This document shows, piece by piece, positions 10,917 to 22,479 of a stretch of 64,000 nt of DNA. The translations under genes and the position numbers were made by a program. A model generated the notes under the pieces. That model made no database searches and was not told where the DNA came from. It was given only the letters and a program-made list of their open reading frames with translations. Within the stretch, counting starts at the first letter, position 1. The number at the start of each line of letters is the position of its first letter. Source of the DNA: Welwitschia mirabilis (Eukaryota; Gnetophyta; Gnetopsida; Welwitschiales); assembly GCA_051453625.1 (NCBI GenBank), contig JBOZIK010000001.1:168916259-168980258 (forward strand). The letters are read 5' to 3'.

Positions 10917-13571
10917 TGTCATGTCTAGATTTTTTAAGATCTAAAGATTTAGTCCAAATAGTTAAATAAAAATAATTTACTTGTGTGAAGCCCACTAAGA
11001 AGATTTAATTAATGGATTATTTATTATTTATTATAATAATACTACTACTATTATTATTATTAAAGATGTAATTCCTTACTTTATTAGTTAAAACTTATTA
11101 TCCTACAATTCTTATTTTAAATGCTTTCTTTTCTTGTAATAGTCATAATTAATAATATTAATTTTTTGTAGTAACTCTTTGGTTATTTAGTTATAATCTT
11201 TTAGTGGCTGAATTAATGGTTATATTAATATTATTTTATTTTCTTTTGTAACTAATGCATTTAATGTACCGTGATTAGTGTATTCCTTTATTTTATTATT
11301 TTATTATCTTGTTGCATACAAAACATTCTTATAATGATTATAATTATTTAAGATGCATTATGTTAGCTTATTTTAATATTCTTTCTAGNNNNNNNNNNNN
11401 NNNNNNNNNNNNNNNNNNNNNNNNNNNNNNNNNNNNNNNNNNNNNNNNNNNNNNNNNNNNNNNNNNNNNNNNNNNNNNNNNNNNNNNNNNNNNNNNNNNN
11501 NNNNNNNNNNNNNNNNNNNNNNNNNNNNNNNNNNNNNNNNNNNNNNNNNNNNNNNNNNNNNNNNNNNNNNNNNNNNNNNNNNNNNNNNNNNNNNNNNNNN
11601 NNNNNNNNNNNNNNNNNNNNNNNNNNNNNNNNNNNNNNNNNNNNNNNNNNNNNNNNNNNNNNNNNNNNNNNNNNNNNNNNNNNNNNNNNNNNNNNNNNNN
11701 NNNNNNNNNNNNNNNNNNNNNNNNNNNNNNNNNNNNNNNNNNNNNNNNNNNNNNNNNNNNNNNNNNNNNNNNNNNNNNNNNNNNNNNNNNNNNNNNNNNN
11801 NNNNNNNNNNNNNNNNNNNNNNNNNNNNNNNNNNNNNNNNNNNNNNNNNNNNNNNNNNNNNNNNNNNNNNNNNNNNNNNNNNNNNNNNNNNNNNNNNNNN
11901 NNNNNNNNNNNNNNNNNNNNNNNNNNNNNNNNNNNNNNNNNNNNNNNNNNNNNNNNNNNNNNNNNNNNNNNNNNNNNNNNNNNNNNNNNNNNNNNNNNNN
12001 NNNNNNNNNNNNNNNNNNNNNNNNNNNNNNNNNNNNNNNNNNNNNNNNNNNNNNNNNNNNNNNNNNNNNNNNNNNNNNNNNNNNNNNNNNNNNNNNNNNN
12101 NNNNNNNNNNNNNNNNNNNNNNNNNNNNNNNNNNNNNNNNNNNNNNNNNNNNNNNNNNNNNNNNNNNNNNNNNNNNNNNNNNNNNNNNNNNNNNNNNNNN
12201 NNNNNNNNNNNNNNNNNNNNNNNNNNNNNNNNNNNNNNNNNNNNNNNNNNNNNNNNNNNNNNNNNNNNNNNNNNNNNNNNNNNNNNNNNNNNNNNNNNNN
12301 NNNNNNNNNNNNNNNNNNNNNNTCCATACATCCTCTTACTATAAATAAAACTTCTTTTTCCTCTTATTTGCATATTTTAAGAAATCTTCTATTATTGGAT
12401 CTTAGCGATTTGAAAACTTTGAGCTTGAAAAGCATTAGAGCCTTTGAATCTTTAAAAGTCTTAAAGTTTTCAAAAGTTCAAAAGTCTTACATCCAATTTC
12501 AGGTATGGTTCTATGCTTCATTTTTTTTTCTTATATGATCTTGTTATATCTCTAAATCTTGTATCATTTTATTTAATTCTTGTGTTTCCTTTTTGTATGT
12601 TTTTCTACCTAGCCTTGTAAATCTTGTGTAACCCTAATGTTTCTTATATTATCTTTTTGTTAAGTGTTTTGATCTAGTCTTGTAATTAACCCTTTGAAAG
12701 CCATATTAAGATTCTCTTATGACCAACCATTGACTTATACCTTGATATGTTAAATTATGGAACTAAAACTAGCCAGGGTAACTAGTTGTTTGAACCTTAC
12801 AGAGTGATACTTTCTATTGTGATTCCCATGATCATGGGACTAAACCTCCAGAGTGAAAAGGAAAAATGTAATCCTATTTACCATTTTATTCCTTCTGGTT
12901 GTGTGCAACTGAATTATTGGAAATTATTGTGGAATAATAGTGAAGAAGATAATATGAAAATGAGGTCTTAGACATATCTTGAATATTCTTGTGATTCTTT
13001 ATCTTGTACTTGGGAAATCCTATACTACCTATTCCTTATCATGGGCTATACTAGGAATGATGATAATTATAGTTCTCACACCATACTTGCATGTGTAGAA
13101 ATTATTGTAAAGGATGATGCTAAAAAGAGCTAATGTTTTTCAATATAAATAGGTGTATTTACATTGTCATATTTTGTTACTTATTTTGAAAAGGAGGACC
13201 CTATGTGGGAGATATGTATTACCTGATAGCTTGATATGATGTAGGCATTTTGTTGTGCTTAGACATTTTAGTATTTAAGCACAAGCAAACATTTTGTTAT
13301 TTTTTCAAAAATTACAAAAATGTATATGATTATATTTATCATCCTCTTTCTTTCTTTGTAGGAGGCATTTTGAGAATTATATATGTATATGTATGCACCT
13401 TGAACGTATCATGTACTTATATTAAGTTACAACTAGTTTATTTTCAATAGTTGGACATTATAAGTGCAACTTATCTGTTATTCTTTGTAAGTTATTTTCA
13501 AGTGGAACTATAGAATAAGTGGTTAATTCAAGGTAGTATCTAATGCAAGGTCATTAAAAGGGGACGTTACA
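10917..13571 (+). mobile_element. Probable long 3' or solo LTR of a gypsy element
   Basis: Upstream, CGAGGAAAAAACC then AAGGGGTGGAGAAA looks like the gypsy polypurine tract. The LTR would begin TGTCATGTC at 10917 and end GGGACGTTACA at 13571. These ends are imperfect inverted repeats of each other, as expected. No primer-binding site follows 13571, so a 3' or solo LTR is more likely than a 5' one. A 934-N gap (11389-12322) lies inside, so the true length is uncertain. Confidence 0.45.
11389..12322. other. Assembly gap, 934 N
   Basis: Run of N. Reading frames that span it are artefacts. Confidence 1.
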
Positions 13572-14319
13572 ACAATGCCACCTATCACAAAATTAATTAC
13601 ACAAGATTAAAATATGCAATCTAATAGATATTAACTAGTTGTCATTAGGAGTTGTAAAAGAATTAGTTTAAAATATTTTGATTTATAACAAGGACAAATA
13701 AATAAAGAGGCTTTAAACACCAAGTATCTCAATTATTTATGTGATTATAAGAATGATAGTATAATCACCAAAAGGCGCTATAAGTAACGTAAGAAGTAAA
13801 TGTTCTAATAATCATATATTTAATCATATATTGCATTATATTTTTTTTTGAGAAATGATAAATTGATTATATTAACCCAAAAAGAGGAATATTTACAACA
13901 TAGCTCAAGAGCTAGACCCAAGCATAATATATGTCTCTATGGTATTTAAACCCCATATATCAACATCTAATTTTGTCAACCTATGTTCTCAATTCCAGTC
14001 AAAAAGAGGTTCAAAGCTAGCATACCCCAAGGGGTTAATAATAAAATGGTAATCATTTAGGCCATAGTTAGGGTGAAGGAGGGGGGAGGATGATTTGGGT
14101 AATAGGGATAGGAATCAGAGGTTTAGTTTCCTCTTTAATGTTTTCTTATTCTTGTTGTTCCTCCTCCTCCATAGCTTCTTCTTCATACTACTCTTGCTTT
14201 GTTTTCTCTATATCTGGTGTGTCGTTAGTGCACCTTGGGGGTGTGGGGAGGACAAGCTCTTAATGACTTTTTGAATATTTCTATGGATTACAATAGCGGC
14301 TTTTGCATAGGTCCTCTTT

Positions 14320-14980
14320 GGATTTCTTGCCAAGATAAGATACCTACATCAATTTGCATTTTAATTTGATAAAGCAACCAAATAAATCCTTCATGATATA
14401 CCTTATAGCTTTAAAGGGAGTAGTGAAGATAGTCAGAGAGAAAGAAAGGAAGACCTATTTGAAACCCTCCCATCATGGAAGCAAGAAAATGGAAGTGCAG
14501 CTCATTGATCTTGTCAAACTAACCATATAAAGTAAAGTATTTTATGATTAATGCAACCCAAGAATTAAATGGCCTCGATAAATTCTTCCTTCTCTAGCTT
14601 TCACCTCTATTTCTAAGGTTTTTGACAATTAATATCTCAAAGTAAGGAATAATAAAAGTCTTTGAGGCTTCCCTTTTTAATTTTATTCCTTGCAGACCTA
14701 TGCTAATGGTATTACTAATGGATGAAATATTAATAAAAGTGATAGTGTTACCTATTTAAGAGTATCTACTATTCTAGTCTTTGAAAAATTGTTCAAGAAG
14801 ATTAAGATCATGTCCTCTAAGGCTAAGAACATAGGAATCCCATCTAGCTACTTGAAAGGCCTCCCACATTTTCTCATGGTGTTATAGCATGTCATGATTA
14901 GTAGGTTTGATCCTCAAAGCCTTCTTCATGTATTCTAATACATTTCTGTCATAGGGGCTATTCAAGTGTGGTCCAGATAA
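14320..14980 (-). pseudogene. Unidentified reading frame in the LINE 1 tail (copy a)
   Basis: One minus-strand frame stays readable for about 220 codons. Landmarks are MWEAFQVARWDSYVLSL, RGHDLNLLEQFFKD, IGNTITFINISS, GIKLKREASKTF, SRPFNSWVALIIKYFTLYG and INELHFHFLASMMGGFQIG. The few stops fall where a single C-to-T or G-to-A change from Gln, Arg or Trp would explain them, so this was once coding. I do not recognise the family. A related, more damaged copy lies at 15.36-16.05 kb, and weak similarity is seen near 20.1-20.25 kb behind LINE 2. It may be a LINE-borne extra ORF or a captured gene. Confidence 0.65.
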
Positions 14981-15239
14981 TTCTCTCTAGCATTTTTAGG
15001 TGCTTTTTGCTACATGTTCTCCTGCAAATCGGGCATGGTTTTGTTTGCAAGGCTTGAGCTACCATGATTTTTATAGAACTAGATTTGATTTAGTTCTTCA
15101 ATCTGTTTGATAATTTTGAGTTTTAACTTTGGGGTGGATAATTTTTTCTACTAAAAAATAATGTTGCATCTATGATTTCATAAAAGCCAAGAACCTAAAA
15201 TACATGAAGGTATCCAAGATAATGTAATAAGAAGGAAAT

Positions 15240-15339
15240 NNNNNNNNNNNNNNNNNNNNNNNNNNNNNNNNNNNNNNNNNNNNNNNNNNNNNNNNNNNNN
15301 NNNNNNNNNNNNNNNNNNNNNNNNNNNNNNNNNNNNNNN
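15240..15339. other. Assembly gap, 100 N
   Basis: Run of N at the junction between the two LINE 1 tail copies. Confidence 1.
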
Positions 15340-15355
15340 TTTCTGTAATAAAGTA

Positions 15356-16050
15356 ACCAAAGCGATACTTCATGGCATAAATTACAAATTTGGAGGGAGT
15401 AGTAAAGAGAATCAGAGAAAAAGAAAGGGAGATCTATTTGAAACTCTCCCATCATGATAATAAGAAAATGAAAGTGAAGCTCCTTGTTCTTATTGAAGTG
15501 ACCCTCCAAAGCGATGTATTTCTTAATGAAGGTTACCTAAGAATTAAATGGCCTTGGTAAATCTTTTCTTCTGTAGCTTTCACCTTTCTTTCTAAGGTTT
15601 TTTCCCCTAATTAATCTCTTAAAGTGAAGAATAATGGAAGCCTTTGCTCCCTTTCCCTCCCCAGTTTCCTTTTTAACTCTATTCCTTATGAACCTATGTA
15701 AATGGCATTGATAATAGATGGAATATCAATAAAAATGACAGTATTACTTATTCGAGAGGATCTATTATTCTGGTTTTTGAAAAATTGCTTAAAAAGATTA
15801 GGATCATGTACTCTAAGGCTAAGTACATAATAATTTAATCCAGCAGCTTGAAAGGCCTCCTAAGTTTACTCATGATACAACAACATATCATGCTTAGCAA
15901 GTTTGATCTTCAAAGCCTTTTATATGTCTCCTAGCACATTACTATCATAAAAGCTAATTGGACATAGTTTGGATGCTCTTCTCGAGCATGTTTTTAATTC
16001 TTTCTACTACATATTATCTTGTAAATCAGTGTAGTTCTGTTTATAGGATT
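15356..16050 (-). pseudogene. Unidentified reading frame in the LINE 1 tail (copy b)
   Basis: Matches copy a at DNA level and, after frameshifts, in protein: HDPNLFKQFFKNQNNRSSR and TVIFIDIPSIINAIYI against the equivalent segments of copy a. The left end runs into the 100-N gap at 15240-15339. More eroded than copy a. Confidence 0.55.
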
Positions 16051-16080
16051 TGAGCTACCATGATTTTTATAGAATTGGAT

Positions 16081-16200
16081 TTGATCTAGTTCTTCAATCT
16101 ATCTAATAATTTTGAATTTCAACTTTGGGATGGATAATTTCAAATCTAGTTCTTCAATATATCTAATAATTTGTATTTCAACTTTGAGATGGATAATTTT
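16081..16200 (-). repeat. 60-bp tandem duplication
   Basis: Two adjacent 60-base units (16081-16140 and 16141-16200) share TCTAGTTCTTCAAT, ATCTAATAATTT and GGATGGATAATTT-type blocks. Tail copy a has only one such unit, so this is a later local duplication in copy b. Confidence 0.8.
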
Positions 16201-16289
16201 CCCTACTAAAAGATAATGTTGCATCTATGCTTCCATAAGAGCCAAGCACATAAAATAATGAAGGCATCCTTCTTGAAATGGATGAAGGT

Positions 16290-16440
16290 ATCTAAGCTAG
16301 TATGAGAAGGAGAAGATATATTAAGCCCCTTCTAGAGATTTTTTACAATAGAACATTGAATGAAAAGATGATTTTGAGACTCAATATCTTTATGGCACAT
16401 TAGACAATCTTGATCAACTCTTAAGTTTCTTTAAATAAGC
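16290..16440 (-). pseudogene. LINE 1 zf-RVT zinc-binding region
   Basis: The minus strand reads RVDQDCLMCHKDIESQNHL then FIQCSIVKNL. The C-X2-C...H...C pattern (CLMC, H, QC) is the zf-RVT domain found after RT in plant LINEs. A TAG follows NL where the family has Trp. Confidence 0.85.
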
Positions 16441-16899
16441 TTATCTATTGTGGGAATAAATTATTTTAAGATATATCACCAAAACATTTTAATTTTCTCT
16501 AGGATATTTAACTTTCACAATTTCCTCCATCTATGATCATACTTAAACAAATTATGATAAATAATTGATATGCTTATTTTACTATTTTGTATAGGAAAGT
16601 TTCATTTTCATAAACCTGAGGCCAAACCTTTCTAGTGAAATGGATCATGTGCTTCCAAAAAGTAGAATGCCTTATCACCATAACCTTATTTGAAGAATTT
16701 AACCTAGAGAATGTTGTTATCAGATAAAAATCTATAGTAGTGCTTACTTTATCATGGTGATTTGATCAAAGTTTATAAGATGAATCCTCTTAAGGGACTT
16801 GCCAATCGACCAAATAAAATCTTAAATAATGTTATCTATCATGCTAGCATAATTGTTAGCTATAGGAAAGCAACTAGTAGGATAAACAGTCATACTTAG

Positions 16900-17940
16900 T
16901 AAGCAACATTTGGCAAGGAAAACTTTCTCTATGCACTTGATAAAAATTTGTTTTCTCATCTAGTTGACCAAGCTATAATTTTTCTCACTAAAGAAGGCCA
17001 AGTATTATTAGCAATCTGATCTAAGTCAAGAGGAAGACTAAGATAGGAATTAAGAAACATGGGTTGAGGGCACTGAAAAACCTGAAAGATAGCTATCTTT
17101 CTTTCCTACAAAGTGTTGATGAGGAAGAGCTTTGATTTGTGCCAAGTTATTGCAAGACCTAAGAAATCATAAAACTTATTTAACAAATTGTGAGTATTCC
17201 TTACCACAGAAAGGCTAGAGTCCAAAGAAAGGAGAGTGTTATCCACTAATAGAATAATGGAATACGATGGAGCTAGCTCAGTGGTAGAAATCTGGTTTTG
17301 ATTCTAAATGAAGAGATAGGCTAAGGAGTCCATTACTAGAATAAAAAGACAACGAGAAAGGAGGTATCCTTCACATAGGTTGATGATGCCCTGAAAGTAG
17401 CCATATCTCTCCCCATTAATCATAATAGAGAAGGTTAGCATCAAGATACAGAAGTGAATGAGATTCTTGAAGGGTGCGGGTACACTGCGCTCCTATAACA
17501 CATAGTCTACCGATTTTCACTGGACTGTATCAAATGCTTTGGTTTTATCAAGCTTAAGGATATAGTAGATTTCTATCTTTTGTGATGCAGATAAATGATT
17601 TCATTTGTGAGGATTATGTTATCATGGATAACTCTTCCTGAAACAAAACTAGTTGGAATGAGAGAACCATATCTGGGAGAAGCACTTTAAACCTGTCTGC
17701 AATAATCTTCATGGAAATCTTATAGAAAACATTAAAAAAACTGATTGACCTATATTATTGAGGAGTTTTTACATCTTTTATTTTGGAAATAAGACTAAGG
17801 AGAGTGTCGTTGAAAGGTTTGTAGAAAGTACCTTTTTTAAACATTTCTTGAATTACATCACAAACATCAACTTTGATAATCTTCCAAAAAGTCTAATAGA
17901 ACTATATAGTGAAGCCATTACAACCTAGAACTCTATTCTT
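16900..17940 (-). pseudogene. LINE 1 reverse transcriptase remnant
   Basis: The translation on the minus strand contains, in order, LGCNGF; NDTLLSLISK (LIPK block); RSISFFNVFYKISMKIIADR (near 17690-17740); IILTNEII; and LLVDNTLLSLDS near 17240, which corresponds to the FADD catalytic box with A-to-V and second D-to-N changes. ITWHKSKLFLIN follows. Several frameshifts break it. Confidence 0.85.
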
Positions 17941-18579
17941 TTACATGAAGCAGATGGTATTCCAAATTTTCCCCTATGTAACTCTTTGCCTTAAATAATA
18001 ATTTTGTTTTATAGTAATAGGAGGACCAACTAGGATGCTACTGAGAACCACTAGCTTCTTTGTAAATCAATTTCAAAAATATTTAATTAAGGAATTAGTA
18101 ATATGAGCATTAGACTTATACCATGTTGTGGATACACTCCACCAATTACGATAATTTTACCTGTGTCCATTTGTTGTTTGAAAGAAGAATTTTGTGTTGT
18201 AGTTCCCTTCTTTAAGCCATTAGATTTTAGATTGTTGTTTCCAGTGAGTTTATTCCTTGGAAGATATATCATGAATTTGGGAGATAAGATTATTTTCATA
18301 ACTTAAATCAGAACTAATGGTTTTATTGTAATTTTGGATAATGCTTGCCTCCTTTAATAATTGATTCTTAGCATTTGTAAAAGAATCATTTAACCATTTC
18401 TTCTAAATAATCGATTCATGCCTTAAAATTTTGAGCTTTTGAAATAATCTGTAAGTAGCATTATCTTTTACCAAGTTAATCCAAATATGATTGATCAATT
18501 CAATATGGTTTGGGTCTTGCAACTAAGAGTGCTTAAAACAAAAGAGAGACTTCTTTTGAGGGGAGTTCATCATGAGGAT

Positions 18580-19210
18580 TATGGGCCTATGATCAAAAAG
18601 AATCTAGTTCTTATTTTGAGAAAGAAATGCTCATTAGATTTTTTGACTAAATATCTATCAATTTTTGATATAACAAGATGTTCAACTTTCCTGAGCTTAC
18701 TACAAGTACACGAAGCACTGTGAAAAGGAAGATCTCTTAGGCTATGCTTATTAATAAAATCATTGAAAAGATCAATAGTGGAGATATTAGAAATGTTACC
18801 AAGCTTCTCATGAGGACTAAGGATTTGATTAAAGTTACCCATAATGATATCTAGAGAATATAACATAATGTGTTAAAGGCATTGGAGTCTTTGATCAGCT
18901 TTCCAAGGCCCATAAAAGTTGGTGATTCTTCCCTTTTAATCATTAAAAATTCAATCCATAGTAAGGTGGTTATTACTCTTGCTAATAGTAGATCTGTCAC
19001 CATGCTTTCTTTTGTATCCATACTTCGAACCAAAATGAAGGACTAAGAAAATTTTACATAAAAATAACTATTTTTTAAAGAATCGAGCTTCATTTATTGA
19101 AGAAGACACATAGAAACTGGTGAGTCCCTTAACAGACTCCAATGGTAAGAAATTTTTTGACCATTTCCAAGGCCTCTGGAATTCTAAGAAAAAATAATAA
19201 AAAGTAGAGT
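18580..19210 (-). pseudogene. LINE 1 endonuclease (APE-type) remnant
   Basis: The N-terminal signature W-N-S-R-G-L-G-N is seen near 19170-19195, with the Trp codon now TAG. Later the frame at 18866-18579 reads IIMGNFNQILSPHEKLG, a near match to the GDFN...EK-G segment of LINE endonucleases. It is followed by HSLRDLPFHSA and ISKIDRYLV. The catalytic Asp of GDFN is Asn here. The enzyme would nick target DNA to prime reverse transcription; this copy is dead. Confidence 0.85.
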
Positions 19211-20427
19211 GGAGATTGCTTAACATCACGTATGTCCTCCTTTATCTCCTTTTCAATCTTACCTCTTCAGGTATTCATTCTTATCCAATTTTTCATTTTT
19301 TTTAAAATAAGTTTTTATTCTATTAAAACAACAAAAAGTTTATATAAAGTGAAACTGAGGTTTTTCCTTATTTCTAAACATTAGCAAAATATGGTTTAAT
19401 GGTATGTTATCATAACTTGTACCAAATATGTATGCTAATGCTAGAATAAGCAAACACAATAATTCAAAATAATCTATTATAAACCTATATAATTTTTTCC
19501 CTATGCCAAAAATTGTAGTGAGCTATGGTGCACTATTTTGGTAACATGTCTTTAGCTCCATTGAGTTTAATTGTATTCTATAGGGATTCTTATAAATAAT
19601 GCCTATGCCTATCTGTGTACCACTTCAAAACCACATTCTTGTGAGCTTCACAATTTCTTGCTAACCTAGGATCAAGTAACATCTATTTTTATGAGAATTA
19701 CTGACTAACCTATGCTTTGCCTCAGTCCTACACTTACTCTTATTTTTGTTGTTATTACTAATGAAGATAACTTCTTGAGGCATATTTGCCACATCCTTAT
19801 CCATATTACTCTCTTATTTAAAACAAGATGATCCCTAATTATCTTTATAATGGTTCAATTCCTTTATTCTAGCCCTTTATGCTTCTTCATTATGCTTGAA
19901 AGGACTAAGAGGACTAGAAAGAGTTACATCACTCATGACGAAGATGTCTTCCTCTAGAAGGATCCCATGGTCATGAAGCTCTGCAGGCACCACAATACCA
20001 CTATCGATAGGATTCCCCAAAGCTTATATCTTATCAATATTTACTACTTCTTATGTAGAAAGATAGGAATGGGGATTCTATTAAGGATATCCTACTTTAA
20101 AAATCCCTCACATATTCTTTTTTAATCTCCATGTCAAAGTTTTATCTCTTATGCAATGAAATATTAATGAAAGTGACCCTATATTAAGTATCCTCTTACT
20201 CTTAGGAGATCTCTTTTGCTTAAGAATGGACTTGAGGAGAAGGAGGTTTATCTATATTATGACAAAAATCTATAATCTTTTTAATTAGCCTAGAGTGCTT
20301 ATTTCCTAATTGTCCTCAAAGCTTCTTCAAAAAGAAATAAAGAATGTTAATATTTATTCCTTCTCTTAAAGCCAAAAGAAAATTAAGATAAAACCCTTTA
20401 AGTTTTGAGTGGTTGTCATCATATATG

Positions 20428-21140
20428 NNNNNNNNNNNNNNNNNNNNNNNNNNNNNNNNNNNNNNNNNNNNNNNNNNNNNNNNNNNNNNNNNNNNNNNNN
20501 NNNNNNNNNNNNNNNNNNNNNNNNNNNNNNNNNNNNNNNNNNNNNNNNNNNNNNNNNNNNNNNNNNNNNNNNNNNNNNNNNNNNNNNNNNNNNNNNNNNN
20601 NNNNNNNNNNNNNNNNNNNNNNNNNNNNNNNNNNNNNNNNNNNNNNNNNNNNNNNNNNNNNNNNNNNNNNNNNNNNNNNNNNNNNNNNNNNNNNNNNNNN
20701 NNNNNNNNNNNNNNNNNNNNNNNNNNNNNNNNNNNNNNNNNNNNNNNNNNNNNNNNNNNNNNNNNNNNNNNNNNNNNNNNNNNNNNNNNNNNNNNNNNNN
20801 NNNNNNNNNNNNNNNNNNNNNNNNNNNNNNNNNNNNNNNNNNNNNNNNNNNNNNNNNNNNNNNNNNNNNNNNNNNNNNNNNNNNNNNNNNNNNNNNNNNN
20901 NNNNNNNNNNNNNNNNNNNNNNNNNNNNNNNNNNNNNNNNNNNNNNNNNNNNNNNNNNNNNNNNNNNNNNNNNNNNNNNNNNNNNNNNNNNNNNNNNNNN
21001 NNNNNNNNNNNNNNNNNNNNNNNNNNNNNNNNNNNNNNNNNNNNNNNNNNNNNNNNNNNNNNNNNNNNNNNNNNNNNNNNNNNNNNNNNNNNNNNNNNNN
21101 NNNNNNNNNNNNNNNNNNNNNNNNNNNNNNNNNNNNNNNN
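20428..21140. other. Assembly gap, 713 N
   Basis: The left flank ends AGTGGTTGTCATCATATATG and the right flank begins AGTGGTTTTAATCATATATG, 18 of 20 identical. The two sides may be overlapping or duplicated sequence and the gap size may be wrong. Confidence 1.
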
Positions 21141-21719
21141 AGTGGTTTTAATCATATATGAAATAATTATCAGCTTCAGTTAACTCAAAAGATTCTTGAA
21201 GCTTGGTTTTTTTAAATAAAACCCTTTACCATTCCTAGGGCCCTTCTTCCAAAGTACTGATTTGCATCATTATGTCCAAATGAAGGGTAAATTACATCTC
21301 CCTTCTCTAGAATTATCAAGGCCTGACAGATGAGGTGAGGCATAACCACTTACCTTTTACTTCTAATAATTAGCTTCATACTGATAATTACTTTGCTAAC
21401 AAGGAATTTTGAATCTTCCTATAATTCCACTAATGGATTCCATTTGACTGCTACAATGCACTATCATGACTTTTAGTTCCTACAAATTTTTACTCTATCC
21501 ATATGTGTGGATTTCATTTGACTGCTATCATAGCTGTTGATTCCTACAAAATTTTGATCTATCCATAGGTGGGATGTTTCTCCATTTATTTTAGAAGTTA
21601 AACATATTCAATCTTCCAACAAATTCTCCAAAGCAGGAGGCCAATACTTGGATTTATATTAGAAAAAATGAATTAATTTAGGGTGAACCATAAAAACTAT
21701 AGTTTAATTTCTAAGAAGT

Positions 21720-21850
21720 AGCTTGGTGTGTTAATTATTTTTTCCCAACTCAACTCCTTATTAAAACCTTTTCATACTTTCTAAGCAATGGGGCATTTTC
21801 AGAATAAGTGTTGAGTAGATTTAATTTGCCCATAAACTTTATAATTTAAT
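21720..21850 (-). pseudogene. LINE 2 zf-RVT remnant
   Basis: The minus strand reads STQHLF, stop, KCPIA, stop, KV near 21.76-21.82 kb, matching the H-L-F-x-K-C-P-x-A-x-x-x-W part of zf-RVT. The first Cys pair is lost. Confidence 0.6.
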
Positions 21851-22479
21851 GATATCTTAAATCTTCATTTTCTAATAATTCGTATAGTTAAAAACTTTAT
21901 CTTTAATCATCATTTATTTAAATACTACATACTTACCCATCGTTGTATGTCTCTAGGTTTTAGAAGGTTATTTGAGCCATATTTTTTTGATATGTATATT
22001 CTTTGGGCTAGCTTCATTTTCTTCAATCATTTTAAAGTTCTTTTCTGAGGTTTATCAGAAGATCTAATTGATCAATAACTATCTATAAGTAGTCTATAGC
22101 TTCATCTATATGAACATTTATCAAGTAGGAGAGTTTCCCTTTTCTCTAATAGTTCTTAACCTTTCTTCTAATGGAGAAATTAAGCAATGCATTTATTGGT
22201 AATATTTTTTAACATCATTAGAACTTTTATTATTTAGCACTCTAGAGTACTAGAATGATATATATCCTTCGTTAATCTTTTAATATGTAAGTCATTCTAG
22301 TTCTTCTTGACTTTTACAGAAGGCCTACTAGAAAGGAAAGTCCCATTGCTTAACCTCCCAGTCTTTATACTTTCTCTTTAAGATTTTGATTCAAGGGAGA
22401 TTAGGTTAGAATGGGATAGAAAGGTATTATCCTTAAGATCTTTGATACCCCACTAGCTTGCTTCTACTGGTTTGACTTA

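Larger units (their letters stand above)
13840..19260 (-). mobile_element. Decayed LINE 1, with a 5'-truncated or duplicated tail
   Basis: On the minus strand the order is endonuclease, RT, zf-RVT zinc finger, then a long tail, as in plant L1-type LINEs. The 3' end appears at about 13840, where a T9 run on the plus strand would be the poly(A) tail of the minus-strand element. The tail region occurs twice (14.36-15.18 and 15.35-16.24 kb). Upstream ORF1 could not be identified with confidence. Target-site duplications were not found. Confidence 0.75.

Noticed and set aside
11309-12538. Long open frames of mostly X (also at 20316-21183, 32881-33610, 60645-61326, 15170-15509, 35814-36066)
   Set aside because: They are runs of N read as open sequence; only the short flanks are real and show no domain.
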